The position numbers were made by a program, and so were the translations under genes. A stretch of 64,000 bases of DNA from Candidatus Bathyarchaeota archaeon. GTDB taxonomy: Archaea; Thermoproteota; Bathyarchaeia; TCS64. This document shows positions 1-8,225 of the stretch, one piece after another. The stretch's first letter is position 1. Every line of letters begins with the position of its first letter. The stretch covers positions 295,819 through 359,818 of the forward strand of contig JAOZHO010000037.1 in NCBI GenBank assembly GCA_026014875.1, read 5' to 3'. Below the pieces are notes generated by a model, which saw only the letters and a program-made list of their open reading frames with translations, was not told where the DNA came from and did no database searches.

Positions 1-272
1 TCGTGATCCTCAAGATAGGGAACAAGCCCAGCCCCGAACTCGCCCAGGAGCTCAGGCTCCACGTGAGGAAGGTGATAGGCCCCTTGGCGACCCCGGCGGC
101 GATCTACTTCGTGGGGAACATGCCCAAGACCAGGAGCGGGAAGATCATGCGGCGGGTCATCAAGGCCATCGTCGAGGGAGAACCCGTAGGGGACACGTCG
201 ACCCTGGAGGACCAAGCCGCAGTGGAAGAGGTCAGAAGGGTCGTGGAAGCCAGCAGGGCGGGCTCGGACTAG
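1..272 (+). CDS. acs: Acetyl-CoA synthetase (AMP-forming), C-terminal fragment
   Basis: Only the last ~90 residues lie in the window; the reading frame is open to base 1 and the gene begins upstream. The fragment is the C-terminal lid domain of the acyl/acetyl-CoA synthetase family. It carries the motif PKTRSGKIMRR, whose lysine is the catalytic and acetylation-regulated residue of AMP-forming acetyl-CoA synthetases. The enzyme makes acetyl-CoA from acetate, ATP and CoA in the cytoplasm. The tail is typical for Acs and the gene ends about 45 bp before a T-rich terminator. Another short-chain acyl-CoA synthetase is possible, because the specificity-setting N-terminal part is not visible. Confidence 0.85.
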   Translation, partial: VILKIGNKPSPELAQELRLHVRKVIGPLATPAAIYFVGNMPKTRSGKIMRRVIKAIVEGEPVGDTSTLEDQAAVEEVRRVVEASRAGSD

Positions 273-314
273 GGAAGCATCCTTCCCTGATCCAAGCCAA
301 CCGCTCACCCCCCT

Positions 315-337
315 TTTAATTTTTTAATTCTTTTTTG
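315..337 (+). terminator. T-rich transcription terminator after acs
   Basis: Three runs of T separated by AA follow the acs stop codon by about 45 bases. Oligo-T runs without a required hairpin are the usual archaeal terminator. No hairpin is evident. Confidence 0.5.
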
Positions 338-344
338 ATCAAGT

Positions 345-518
345 AGATGGAGCAAAAGACGGCATACCGGATGTTCTGGCTGGTCTGATACTCGGCATCA
401 GCGCCCTCACACTGGCCCGCCTTCGCTCTCGCAGGAATCGCGCTTGTCGGAGCGTCCCTCGTCGTCTCCAGCTCACTCATCTCTGGCGTCCTGGGGGCCG
501 CGGACTTCGCAGTGGCCT
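345..518 (+). pseudogene. Possible decayed small membrane protein
   Basis: Between acs and the ahcY 3' end two hydrophobic stretches can be read on the + strand but in different frames. One reads roughly DGIPDVLAGLILGISALTL, the other runs from about base 432 to a TAA near 518 and contains IALVGASLVV and LISGVLGAA. A single reading frame joining them would give a small two-helix membrane protein, but at least one frameshift separates them. No start or ribosome site is convincing. It is either a degraded gene or chance hydrophobic translation of GC-rich DNA; I lean weakly to a remnant. Confidence 0.2.
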
Positions 519-590
519 AAGTCGGCCTCGGAGCGCATCAGGGAGAGGGTTGAGAAGGGGGGATATCAGAGGAAGGAAAAAGGGAAGAAA

Positions 591-1847
591 CTAGACCGTA
601 CCCTCTTTCCAGGAAGTGAGGTACCTAGCCTGCTCCTCGGTGAGGGTGTCGATCTCGATGCCCATCCCGCTGAGCTTCAGCCGCGCCACGGTCTCATCGA
701 TGCTCTTGGGCACGTCGTAGACCTTGGGCAGGAGCTTATCCCCCTTCCAGACCCACTCCGCCACCAGAGCCTGGTTGGCGAAGCTCATGTCCATCACCTC
801 GCTGGGGTGGCCCTCCGCCGCCGCGAGGTTGACGAGGCGCCCCTCCGCGAGGAGGTAGAGCTTCCGGCCGTCCTTGAGCTGGTACTCGTCGAGGCTGTCC
901 CTGAGCCTGCGCTTCCCTGTGCTTAGCTCCTCCAGGGCGGGGATGTTCACCTCGACGTTGAAGTGGCCCGAGTTCGCCATGATGGCCCCGCTCTTCATCG
1001 CCTTGATGTGGTGCTCGTCGATGACGTTGACGTTCCCGGTGCTCGTGACGAAGATGGCCCCCACCTTCGCGGCGTCGGCCATGGGCATAACCCGGAAGCC
1101 GTCCATCACGGCCTCCAGCGCCCTCAGGGGGTTCACCTCGGTCACGATGACGTTGGCCCCCATGCCCCGGGCCCTGTCCGCGATGCCCCTAGCGCACCAG
1201 CCGTAGCCCCCCACAACGAAGTTCTTCCCTGCGAGCAGCACCGCGGTGGCCCTCAGGATGCCGTCGATGGTGCTCTGGCCCGTGCCGTACTGGTTGTCGA
1301 ACAGGTGCTTGGTGTCGGTGTCATTCACGGCTATGATGGGGTATTTGAGGGCCCCGTCGGCCTCCATGGCCCTGAGCCGGATCACCCCGGTGGTGGTCTC
1401 CTCGCTGCCCCCCTTGATACCCTCGATGAGGTCCGGGCGGCTGCCGTGGATAGCGTTCACGAGGTCGGCCCCGTCATCCGTCGTGTAGTTGGGGGCGTGG
1501 TCCAGCACTTTGTTGACGCACCAATAATACTCGTCGGCAGTCTGCTCCCTCCAGGCGTAGACCGATGTCCCGTCCCGGACCAGGGAGGCGACCACGGCGT
1601 CGTGGGTGGAGAGGGGATTGGATCCGCAGAGGAACACCTCGGCGCCCCCTGCCTCCAATATCTTCACGAGGACCGCGGTCTCCTTGGTGGCGTGGAGGCA
1701 GGCCCCCATCTTTACGCCCTCCAGGGGCTTCTCCTCCTCGAAGCGCTTCTTTAACAGGGCCAAGACAGGCATGTGGGCCTGGGCCCACTCGATGAGGAGC
1801 CCCCCGTCGTCGGCGAGCCCCTCGTCTTTGATCTTATAATCCGGCAA
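591..1847 (-). CDS. ahcY: S-adenosylhomocysteine hydrolase
   Basis: Reversibly splits S-adenosylhomocysteine, the product of all SAM-dependent methylations, into adenosine and homocysteine, using bound NAD. The protein shows the family layout: an N-terminal substrate domain ([20 protein letters not shown]), the [18 protein letters not shown] region, the Rossmann motif [13 protein letters not shown], and the conserved C-terminal end region [12 protein letters not shown]. About 418 residues is the usual archaeal length. A TTG at 1847 is preferred because a TATA-like box near 1880 places the transcript start at about 1853; the frame stays open to a TTG at 1874, which would add nine residues. Adenosine deaminase at 9498 could remove its product and pull the reaction forward. 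Confidence 0.95.
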   Translation of the reverse strand: MPDYKIKDEGLADDGGLLIEWAQAHMPVLALLKKRFEEEKPLEGVKMGACLHATKETAVLVKILEAGGAEVFLCGSNPLSTHDAVVASLVRDGTSVYAWREQTADEYYWCVNKVLDHAPNYTTDDGADLVNAIHGSRPDLIEGIKGGSEETTTGVIRLRAMEADGALKYPIIAVNDTDTKHLFDNQYGTGQSTIDGILRATAVLLAGKNFVVGGYGWCARGIADRARGMGANVIVTEVNPLRALEAVMDGFRVMPMADAAKVGAIFVTSTGNVNVIDEHHIKAMKSGAIMANSGHFNVEVNIPALEELSTGKRRLRDSLDEYQLKDGRKLYLLAEGRLVNLAAAEGHPSEVMDMSFANQALVAEWVWKGDKLLPKVYDVPKSIDETVARLKLSGMGIEIDTLTEEQARYLTSWKEGTV

Positions 1848-1895
1848 ATTTACACCGATTTGACTACCTGCCAAGGGTATAAGGATGTTATGGAA

Positions 1896-2204
1896 TCAGA
1901 GGCGGACTATCTGGGCGTGGGGCACGTCGCCGAGGTAGATGATCCCCGCCTCTTGGACGAGGTTGCACTCGATGGCGGCCTCGACTATCCGCTTCCCCAC
2001 CATGTTCACTATGGAGGCCCTCCCCATGGCCTCGAGGGCCTCCGCGAGATCGCAGAGAGTGCCCTTGTAGAATCGTTCGCTCACCGTGAAGGGAACTCTC
2101 CCCCCCTCCAGGGTCTTCCCCAGGATGTCGGCGTCACAGACCGCAACAAGGGTGTCCCGCCCCTGTCGGACGACCTTGACGTAGACCCCTTCCAACCGCC
2201 TCAC
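1896..2204 (-). CDS. DUF424 family protein
   Basis: A 102-residue protein that starts with a GTG overlapping the TGA of the aIF2-beta gene (GTGA), so the two are translationally coupled. The sequence (VYVKVVRQGRDTLVAVCDAD, GKTLEGG, and a C-terminal half ending PHAQIVRL) matches the small archaeal DUF424 family, whose members are about 100 residues. The function is not established; linkage to a translation initiation factor gene suggests a role in translation or ribosome maturation, which is inference. The longer upstream open frame is the shadow of aIF2-beta and not part of this protein. Confidence 0.8.
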   Translation of the reverse strand: MRRLEGVYVKVVRQGRDTLVAVCDADILGKTLEGGRVPFTVSERFYKGTLCDLAEALEAMGRASIVNMVGKRIVEAAIECNLVQEAGIIYLGDVPHAQIVRL

Positions 2205-2611
2205 TTCTCGCCTATGGAGCTCCGGGCCCCGCATGCCTCGCACTGCAGGAAGAAGAGGCGCCTCTCCCGCTCGATCCGAGTGTCGGGGCGCTTGCAGACG
2301 GGGCAGACAACGTATTTTTTGGCGTAGACGCCGAGGAGGTTCCTGATGGAGTCGGTCCTGAAGCGGCCCTGGAATATGGCCCGGGTGCCGTCGAACCGGG
2401 GTAGGGTCGCCATCTCCCCGGAGAGGAATTTTAATAGGTGCTCGGGGGCCCTGCCGAAGTAGTCGGCGATATCCTTGAAGTCCATGATGACGGTGCGCCG
2501 GCTGATGATCCTCACGTCGGGGCGGGGGACCGTCCATCTCTCGTAGCTCTCCACCTGCTCGGGGAGCTCCCCGTAGGCCCTGTCGAGCATCGACTTGTAA
2601 TCCTTCTCCAT
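2201..2611 (-). CDS. Translation initiation factor aIF2 subunit beta
   Basis: Beta subunit of the archaeal aIF2 complex, which delivers initiator Met-tRNA to the small ribosomal subunit. The 136-residue protein has the expected N-terminal helix, the central alpha-beta domain (RRTVIMDFKDIADYFGR, HLLKFLSGEMAT) and the C-terminal zinc ribbon with CPVC...CEAC. The length is normal for archaea. ATG at 2611 sits about 27 bases after a TATA-like TTATATC in the coding orientation, consistent with a leaderless mRNA. The downstream DUF424 gene overlaps the stop codon by four bases. Confidence 0.95.
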   Translation of the reverse strand: MEKDYKSMLDRAYGELPEQVESYERWTVPRPDVRIISRRTVIMDFKDIADYFGRAPEHLLKFLSGEMATLPRFDGTRAIFQGRFRTDSIRNLLGVYAKKYVVCPVCKRPDTRIERERRLFFLQCEACGARSSIGEK

Positions 2612-2710
2612 TGCAGATTGTTCTCCTTGACTCCGATATAACCCCGTCGCCGGGGTCTCAAAACCTACGCGGGGCCGCCCTCAAAAAGGTTTCCGGATCG
2701 GAGCCGGGGG

Positions 2711-3526
2711 TCAGAGGACCCCGCGGAACAGGCTCAGGGCGATGAGTACGAGCATCAGGCCCACGACGAGGAGGATCCCCCCTATGGTCCTGAGGATGGG
2801 GAGCCTCACCCCCATCCGGACCTCGATGTCAACCCCCATGGAGCCGTCTGCGTTCATCCCCACGATCCAGAAGTTGCCCAGCAGGGGCTCCCATGTCAGT
2901 GTCTGGGTCCCGGACCCGGAGAGATGGGCGCTCCAGAACGAGTGGATCAAGGGGACCGCCGGGGCTCCGCCGCTCCTCTCGTTGTAGACTATCACGGGCG
3001 GGGTCTCCCTCCACGGGTTGTAGTTCCACGAAAAGTCGTCCACCTCGTGGTAGTTGGTCCCGCTCATGTAGCCGGAGGCTTCCGAGACGCCGGCGATCCC
3101 TATGAAGACGTCCTTGGAGGGGTCGTTGTTGGTGGCCACGATCTTGAGCTGGACGAAGTCCCCCAGGTCGGGTATCCAGATGGGGAGATCGGTGTCAATG
3201 TTGATGTTGACCGCCTTCTGGACGACGGCGTAGGAGTCAACGGTGAACTCCGCAGGGTAGCTCATGATGAAGCCGTCAGAATCGACGAAGTTGCTGTGGA
3301 CCGAGAGCACCGCGAATCCGCCGACCGCCAGCCCTAATCCTGCCATGAGCAAAATGAACGCGATGAAAGCTGCGACGCCCCTGCCGAGCCCCGCAGCCAA
3401 GGTCCAGCCCGGGTCCCTGCGCCTCCGGTAAGTCGGCTCCACAGGTCCAAGGAGATCGGCCCCGCAGCTGGGGCAGTACCTCGCTGCTTTCTCGTGCTCC
3501 TTCCCACATTTTGGACAGTAAGGCAT
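2711..3526 (-). CDS. Zinc-ribbon membrane protein of unknown function
   Basis: Starts with a rubredoxin-like zinc ribbon (YCPKCGKEH...YCPSCGADLL, four cysteines in the first 25 residues), followed by a basic stretch, a transmembrane helix (around residues 50-75), a soluble domain of about 150 residues that would lie outside the cell, and a second membrane helix near the C-terminus. The soluble part has no motif I recognise. ATG at 3526 is chosen since family members begin directly before the CxxC; a TTG at 3535 could serve if the mRNA is leaderless from the TATA-like box near 3565. Zinc-ribbon plus two-helix proteins are common in uncultured archaea. The role is unknown. Confidence 0.7.
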   Translation of the reverse strand: MPYCPKCGKEHEKAARYCPSCGADLLGPVEPTYRRRRDPGWTLAAGLGRGVAAFIAFILLMAGLGLAVGGFAVLSVHSNFVDSDGFIMSYPAEFTVDSYAVVQKAVNINIDTDLPIWIPDLGDFVQLKIVATNNDPSKDVFIGIAGVSEASGYMSGTNYHEVDDFSWNYNPWRETPPVIVYNERSGGAPAVPLIHSFWSAHLSGSGTQTLTWEPLLGNFWIVGMNADGSMGVDIEVRMGVRLPILRTIGGILLVVGLMLVLIALSLFRGVL

Positions 3527-3592
3527 ATCTCTCAACCTTCCATGGGAAAGTTAACAATCTCTCTTTTAAATCCAGTTGAACCGACCTGCAAA

Positions 3593-3724
3593 ATGAAAAG
3601 GACGGGTTCATCGAGCCTCACAGCAGAATTTCCGGGGTCTCCCTCCTCCACTCCGGCCTCAACGTGCTCCTGGGATATGCGGCCATGCTCGTGGGGGAGA
3701 GAAAGCTCCTCGCTATGGAGTGAG
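3593..3724 (+). pseudogene. Possible 43-residue ORF broken near its start
   Basis: From 3598 to a TGA at 3722-3724 a frame reads ...DGFIEPHSRISGVSLLHSG, then a hydrophobic segment NVLLGYAAMLVGERKLL. It lacks a start codon. An ATG at 3593 in another frame would be joined to it by one extra A in the AAAA run just after the ATG. A TATA-like box (TTTTAAAT, about 3565-3572) lies 25-28 bases upstream. This could be a small real gene with a base missing, a decayed gene, or chance. Confidence 0.2.
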
Positions 3725-3776
3725 GAAACCCGCCTGAGGGTGCAAGTATTTTATCCCCGGGGGACCATGGTTCCCC

Positions 3777-4391
3777 GTGTCCGATGGTAAGTTCGAGTGC
3801 GAGGTGATGAGCTGGGACAGCTTCCAGCGCCTCGCCGAGGAGACCGCCCGGAAGATCGCCGAGACCGGCTACGAGCCCGACTTCATGGTGGGCCTCGCCC
3901 GGGGGGGCTGGGTCCTGAGCAGGGTCCTATGCGACTACCTGGGCGTCAAGGACCTGGTGAGCCTCAAGGTGGAGCACTGGGGGGTCACCGCGACCCCCGA
4001 CGGGAAGGCCCGGATCAAGTACCCCTTCGACGTCGACCTCACCGGCCGCAGGGTGCTCGTCGTGGACGACATCACCGACACGGGGCAGAGCATGATCGTC
4101 GCCATGGACTACGTTAAGTCACTGAACCCCTTGGAGGTGAGGACCGCCTCCCTCCAGCATATCACCGGCTCCGAGTTCACCCCCGACTATTACGGGGAGG
4201 AGATCGGCTGGCGATGGGTGATCTTCCCCTGGAACTACGTGGAGGACATGTGCAACATCATCCAGAAGATGGAGGAGAGAGGGGTCCCAGCCTCGGAGAT
4301 CAAGGAGCGCCTCAGGTCGGATCACAAGATCGAGGTCGACCAGGGCGAGATCGACAGGATAGGCTCTGAGATAAAGAGGAGAAACGAATAA
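3777..4391 (+). CDS. Phosphoribosyltransferase
   Basis: A type I phosphoribosyltransferase of about 204 residues. The PRPP-binding loop is clear at residues 93-105 (VLVVDDITDTGQS), and the N-terminal part has the conserved FMVGLARGGWVLSRVLCDYL of the hypoxanthine/xanthine/guanine group. It would transfer phosphoribose from PRPP to a purine base in salvage; the exact base cannot be read from the sequence. The ~50-residue C-terminal tail is helical and slightly longer than in minimal family members. The GTG start lies 26 bases after a TATTTTAT box, so the mRNA is probably leaderless. Purine salvage fits the adenosine- and MTA-metabolising neighbours. Confidence 0.85.
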   Translation: MSDGKFECEVMSWDSFQRLAEETARKIAETGYEPDFMVGLARGGWVLSRVLCDYLGVKDLVSLKVEHWGVTATPDGKARIKYPFDVDLTGRRVLVVDDITDTGQSMIVAMDYVKSLNPLEVRTASLQHITGSEFTPDYYGEEIGWRWVIFPWNYVEDMCNIIQKMEERGVPASEIKERLRSDHKIEVDQGEIDRIGSEIKRRNE

Positions 4392-4452
4392 CCGGGCCTG
4401 TGGTGGCTCCTCGCGAACTTTATATTGTGCCCGCCGTTCGGAGGTTCAGATT

Positions 4453-5604
4453 ATGGGGTCCCCAAGAGAGACGCCGCCAGAGGACTTTCTCCGAGAACTA
4501 GCGGGAAAGATGAGGCTAAAGGAGGGAGAGGAAGCCGTGAGGCGGGTCCTCGGGGAGATCCATCGCCGGGGGAAGGTGGGCACCAAGGATCTTGCGAGGG
4601 CCACGAGGCTGCCCACCCCCGTCGCCGCCGCGATTCGCAGGGAGCTTGAGAAGGCGGGGCTCGTCGCCAGGAAGGGGGGAGCGATCCTCACAGAGACGGG
4701 AAAAGAGTTCGTCGAGGGGGTCCTGGGCATGGTGGCGGACCATAGGAAGACTGAAGGGTCTATAGGGGTCCCTCCCGTGCACGAGCCGATCTTGGAGAAG
4801 CTCCGAGACTACTCCTCGAGGAGGCCCAGCGCCAACCCCAAGCTGGACCAAGCTCACGCCACCCCCGAGACGGCCCTGCGGAGGGCTCTCTACATGCTCG
4901 ACGGGGGGAACCTCGCGGGGAGGAACGCCCTCTTCCTGGGGGACGACGACCTGACATCCGTCGCGGCGGGCCTGCTCAGGGTGGCCAAAGGGATAACGGT
5001 GGTCGACATCGACGGCAGGCTCCTTGAGGCCATCACCGGAATCTCCGAGAAGGAAGGCCTCGGCATCGAGTGCGTCCTCCACGACCTGAGGGAGCCCCTC
5101 CCGGAGGAGCTCAGGGGAGCCTTCGACACGTTCCTCACCGACCCCCCCTACACCATCCCCGGGCTCGAGCTCTTCCTGTCCCGGGGGATCCAGGCCCTCA
5201 GGTGGAGGAAGACATCAACCGCCTATCTGGCCTACCCGGACAAGCCCCCGCTGGAGATGTTGGAGGTTCACGGGGCCATTAATTGGATGGGGCTCTTCGT
5301 CGACGAGCTCATCCCCAGGTTCAACATGTACATAGGCGCCGAGATTCTGGGCAACACCACATCGATGTTCCGGCTCGTGGTCACCGGGGAGGCGAGGCCC
5401 ATCATCACAGGCCCGTTCAGGGGGGGTATTTACACGGGGGAGCTGAGGCCCACGACCCGGGTGTACAAGTGCCGGTGCGGGGAGGCTATCGAGGTGGGTT
5501 CGACGAAGAGGTTCACGACTGTCGAGGAACTCAAGTCGAGGGGCTGCCCCAGCTGCGGGAAGAAAGAAGGATTCAGGCTCGCCGAGAGGCGCAGAGCCGA
5601 TTGA
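4453..5604 (+). CDS. bpsA: Branched-chain polyamine synthase BpsA
   Basis: Aminopropyltransferase of the N4-bis(aminopropyl)spermidine synthase family, which adds aminopropyl groups from decarboxylated SAM to spermidine and releases methylthioadenosine. The protein has an N-terminal winged-helix-like part (residues 25-95), the hallmark GDDD motif at 163-166 (essential aspartate in Thermococcus BpsA), a SAM-type Rossmann core (VVDIDGRLLEA) and DPPYT at 230-234. A C-terminal four-cysteine knuckle (C340, C342, C365, C368) looks zinc-binding. ATG is about 30 bases from the TATA-like CTTTATATTG. The SpeH-like gene follows after 43 bases and MTA phosphorylase lies next, a coherent polyamine and by-product recycling group. 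Confidence 0.9.
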   Translation: MGSPRETPPEDFLRELAGKMRLKEGEEAVRRVLGEIHRRGKVGTKDLARATRLPTPVAAAIRRELEKAGLVARKGGAILTETGKEFVEGVLGMVADHRKTEGSIGVPPVHEPILEKLRDYSSRRPSANPKLDQAHATPETALRRALYMLDGGNLAGRNALFLGDDDLTSVAAGLLRVAKGITVVDIDGRLLEAITGISEKEGLGIECVLHDLREPLPEELRGAFDTFLTDPPYTIPGLELFLSRGIQALRWRKTSTAYLAYPDKPPLEMLEVHGAINWMGLFVDELIPRFNMYIGAEILGNTTSMFRLVVTGEARPIITGPFRGGIYTGELRPTTRVYKCRCGEAIEVGSTKRFTTVEELKSRGCPSCGKKEGFRLAERRRAD

Positions 5605-5647
5605 GGCTTCCAGGAGTTTACCGCAAAGCCAAATAGGGGGGCTGAAT

Positions 5648-6013
5648 ATGGTTTCGACGATGCTCAAGGTAAAACAGCTTCTGGTGGACCTCTACGGCTG
5701 CCGGGTCGATCTCAACGATGATGAGCTCCTCCAGGGGGTGCTGGAAGAGGCAGCGGAGAAGGCCGGCTCCACCGTGGTGAATCGCCTCGTTCACAGGTTC
5801 CACCCCGTCGGGGTCAGCGTATTCCTCATCCTCGCCGAGACCCATATCTCCATCCAGACCTGGCCCGAGCACGGCTACGCTGCGGTGGACATCTTCGTCT
5901 GCGGGGAGGGGAATGATCCATCCGCGGCGTGGGAAGTCATCCGGGAGAGGCTTGAGCCCGAGTCTCACGAGGTCAAAGAGATAACGAGATCGATTGGAGA
6001 ACGCAAAGCATAG
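5648..6013 (+). CDS. speH: S-adenosylmethionine decarboxylase-like protein with altered active site
   Basis: A 121-residue protein clearly of the class 1 AdoMet decarboxylase (SpeH) family: HRFHPVGVSVFLI, TWPEHGYAAVDIFVCG. SpeH proenzymes cut themselves before a serine that becomes the pyruvoyl cofactor (ES63HLTIH68 in Thermotoga). Here the site reads ET65HISIQ70: the pyruvoyl serine is threonine and the processing histidine is glutamine, while the cysteine (C85; Thermotoga C83) is kept. The protein may be processed to a 2-oxobutyryl form, be inactive, or be regulatory or of new specificity. Placement 43 bases after bpsA suggests a role in supplying decarboxylated SAM or a partner subunit. 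An internal ATG at 5660 is an alternative start. Confidence 0.8.
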   Translation: MVSTMLKVKQLLVDLYGCRVDLNDDELLQGVLEEAAEKAGSTVVNRLVHRFHPVGVSVFLILAETHISIQTWPEHGYAAVDIFVCGEGNDPSAAWEVIRERLEPESHEVKEITRSIGERKA

Positions 6014-6089
6014 AATTCTGGGAGCCCCTCAGGCCCTACCAGCGCCATTAAATTCGTGTGTCCACAGGCGATGATGGCACTGCAGCCGA

Positions 6090-6896
6090 TCAGAGGAGGG
6101 CATACTCCAGCGCCTCTCCGCAGCCGCACTCCCGCTCGGCTGGGATACCCGGAAGGGCCTCCATTATCAGGCTCTTGAAGTTGGCCGAGTTCACCCGCAG
6201 AGTCTCCAGTATCTCCTGGGTCGAAACAGGCTTCTCCGCCCAGACATCATAGTCGGTCACCATCGCGACGGAGACGTAGCATATCTCCGCCTCCCGAGCC
6301 AGGACGCACTCGGGGTACATGGTCATACCGATGATGTCGGCGCCCCACTGCTTGAATAGGCGGGACTCTGCCCGGGTGGAGAACCGGGGCCCGTTGACGC
6401 AGACGTATGTCCCTGTGGGGTGCACGGTGACCCCGAGCCTCCCGGCATGGTTCACGAAGTAGTCGTGGAGCCGGGGGCAGACGGGGTCGGCGCTGGAGAT
6501 GTGGCATAGCTGGCCGCCGTCGTAGAATGTGTCGGGGCGGGCCTTGGTGCGGTCGATGAACTGGTCGGTGATCACAAAGTCCCCCGGGGCATAGTCCTCC
6601 CGGAGGCTCCCCACGGCGGAGGAGGCGACGATCCGGTCCACCCCTAGTTCCTTCATGGCCCAGATGTTGGCCCGGGCGTTGATCCTGTGGGGGGGTATCC
6701 GGTGGCCCCGGCCGTGGCGGGGGATGAACGCGACGCTCCGGCCCTCGTAGGTGCCCAGGGTGACGAGGTCGCTGGGGGCCCCGTAGGGGGTGTAGACCTT
6801 GACCTCCCGGGCGTCCTCGATGACCTCGGGGTCGTAGACCCCCGTGCCGCCGATGACGCCGATCTCCGCGGAATCTGTTAAAGTCGTTGACAACAC
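6090..6896 (-). CDS. mtnP: S-methyl-5'-thioadenosine phosphorylase
   Basis: Phosphorolyses methylthioadenosine, the by-product of polyamine synthesis, to adenine and methylthioribose-1-phosphate. Family motifs are complete: IGVIGGTGVYDP (phosphate site), IPRHGRGHRIPPHRIN, ASSAVGSL, the CVNGPRFSTRAESR segment, GMTMYPECVLAREA and MVTDYDVWA. About 268 residues is the normal length. GTG at 6896 is used; the IGVIGG core begins 12 residues later, typical of the family. It is read towards the bpsA/speH pair, from the opposite strand, and divergent from the MFS gene. A purine nucleoside phosphorylase is the main alternative, but the context favours MTA. Confidence 0.92.
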   Translation of the reverse strand: MLSTTLTDSAEIGVIGGTGVYDPEVIEDAREVKVYTPYGAPSDLVTLGTYEGRSVAFIPRHGRGHRIPPHRINARANIWAMKELGVDRIVASSAVGSLREDYAPGDFVITDQFIDRTKARPDTFYDGGQLCHISSADPVCPRLHDYFVNHAGRLGVTVHPTGTYVCVNGPRFSTRAESRLFKQWGADIIGMTMYPECVLAREAEICYVSVAMVTDYDVWAEKPVSTQEILETLRVNSANFKSLIMEALPGIPAERECGCGEALEYALL

Positions 6897-6970
6897 CAGA
6901 ATATCCCTCGGGGGTCGGGTTAAGGTTTTTTCGGTGGCGGGAGAGGCGGAAACGCTTAAGAGGGGATTCC

Positions 6971-8221
6971 GTGAGCATCATTGGAATCTCAGTGGTCAAC
7001 ATCGGGGAGAAGAGAAAGTATGCTTGGGTCATCCTCGCCGTGGTGATCCTCACATACTTCACTGAGAACTTTCTCCGCTCCGCCCCCTCCGCCCTCAGCC
7101 CCATCCTCATCGAGGAGCTGGGGCTCAGCTACGGGATGGCGGGGGTCCTCTTCTCCAGCTACTTCTTCCTCTACGCCCTGATGCAGGTGCCCAGCGGCAT
7201 CCTCTCGGGGGTCCTGGGCCCGAGGCGCACCATCGTAACCTTCACCCTGATCACCGTGGTGGGGACCCTCCTCTTCTACGTGTCCCACGACTTCTGGACC
7301 CTCATCCTCGCCCAGCTCCTCATCGGATTCGGCTCCAGCGTCTTCTACATCAACGCGGTGAGGCTAACATCGGAGTGGTTCCCCCCCGAGAAGAGGGCGA
7401 GCGCCCTCGGGTTCCTGAGCGCAGCCACGGGCCTCGGAAACTTCGCCTCCTACATCGGCTTCCCCCTCGCCATCACCCTAATCGGGGGATGGAGGCCCCT
7501 CTACCTCTACAGCGGCGTCCTGATGACTGTGGCGTTCGCCGCTAACGTCCTTTTCCTCAAGGAGAATCCCGAGGCCGAGAGCAACCACCGTGAGAAGAGC
7601 GGAGCGCCCCTGATGGCCCTCGTCAAGGCGGCTTTCATGGACAGGAGGGTCTACCCGTTCGTCGCGGGGTTCGTCCTCATGAGCTTTACATGGGTTCTGA
7701 TGACGTGGCTCCCCCAGTTCCTCATCGACACCCGGGGCCTCAGCTACATGGACGTCGGGATCGTCTCCAGCGCGGGGAACATCATGGGTATCCCGGGGTG
7801 CATACTGATCGCCTTGGTATCCGACCGCCTCAGGAAGAGGAAGCTTCCCCTGGTTGCTTTCTCGGCTCTCTCCGCCCTCTTCGTGGCGCTGCTCCTATTA
7901 TCTGGACCCGGTACCCCCATCATCGTCTACGCCGTCCTGGTCGGGGGCATAGGGTTCTGCCAGTCCATCTGGGTCCTCTTCTTCCCCATGATAGGGGAGA
8001 CCCTCCCCCACGAGACCTCGGGGATCGCCCAGGGCCTCGTGAACGGCATCGGGACCCTCGGGTTCTCCTTCCTGTCCCCGATATACGGGGCCCTGGTGGA
8101 CGCGACGGGGGGCTACGGCCCCTCGAACACCATAGTCCTCGCGGTCAGCGTGCTCACCACTCTGATGTTCGTCTTCTTCACGACGGAGACCTACGGCGGA
8201 GCCAACGGTTTAAAGGATTAG
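6971..8221 (+). CDS. Major facilitator superfamily transporter
   Basis: A 12-helix MFS permease. The N-terminal half has YFFLYALMQVPSGILSGVLGPRR, the loop-2 signature of the superfamily; the central loop carries charged residues (EAESNHREKSG) between the two six-helix bundles. The layout resembles anion/organic-acid or nucleoside-type MFS carriers, but the substrate cannot be assigned. GTG at 6971 is chosen because the open frame upstream would overlap the divergent mtnP start. Another in-frame GTG at 6992 is possible. The gene converges with the 8226-9311 membrane protein, four bases apart. Confidence 0.85.
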   Translation: MSIIGISVVNIGEKRKYAWVILAVVILTYFTENFLRSAPSALSPILIEELGLSYGMAGVLFSSYFFLYALMQVPSGILSGVLGPRRTIVTFTLITVVGTLLFYVSHDFWTLILAQLLIGFGSSVFYINAVRLTSEWFPPEKRASALGFLSAATGLGNFASYIGFPLAITLIGGWRPLYLYSGVLMTVAFAANVLFLKENPEAESNHREKSGAPLMALVKAAFMDRRVYPFVAGFVLMSFTWVLMTWLPQFLIDTRGLSYMDVGIVSSAGNIMGIPGCILIALVSDRLRKRKLPLVAFSALSALFVALLLLSGPGTPIIVYAVLVGGIGFCQSIWVLFFPMIGETLPHETSGIAQGLVNGIGTLGFSFLSPIYGALVDATGGYGPSNTIVLAVSVLTTLMFVFFTTETYGGANGLKD

Positions 8222-8225
8222 CCGC

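Noticed and set aside
444..926. 160-codon + strand ORF overlapping the 3' end of ahcY
   Set aside because: It runs antisense to the conserved ahcY frame and translates to low-complexity sequence.
963..1754. 263-codon + strand ORF inside ahcY
   Set aside because: Antisense shadow of a GC-rich gene; His/Val/Gly-rich with no domain.
6247..7110. 287-codon minus-strand ORF across mtnP and the MFS start
   Set aside because: Arg/His/Pro-rich shadow of mtnP in another frame.
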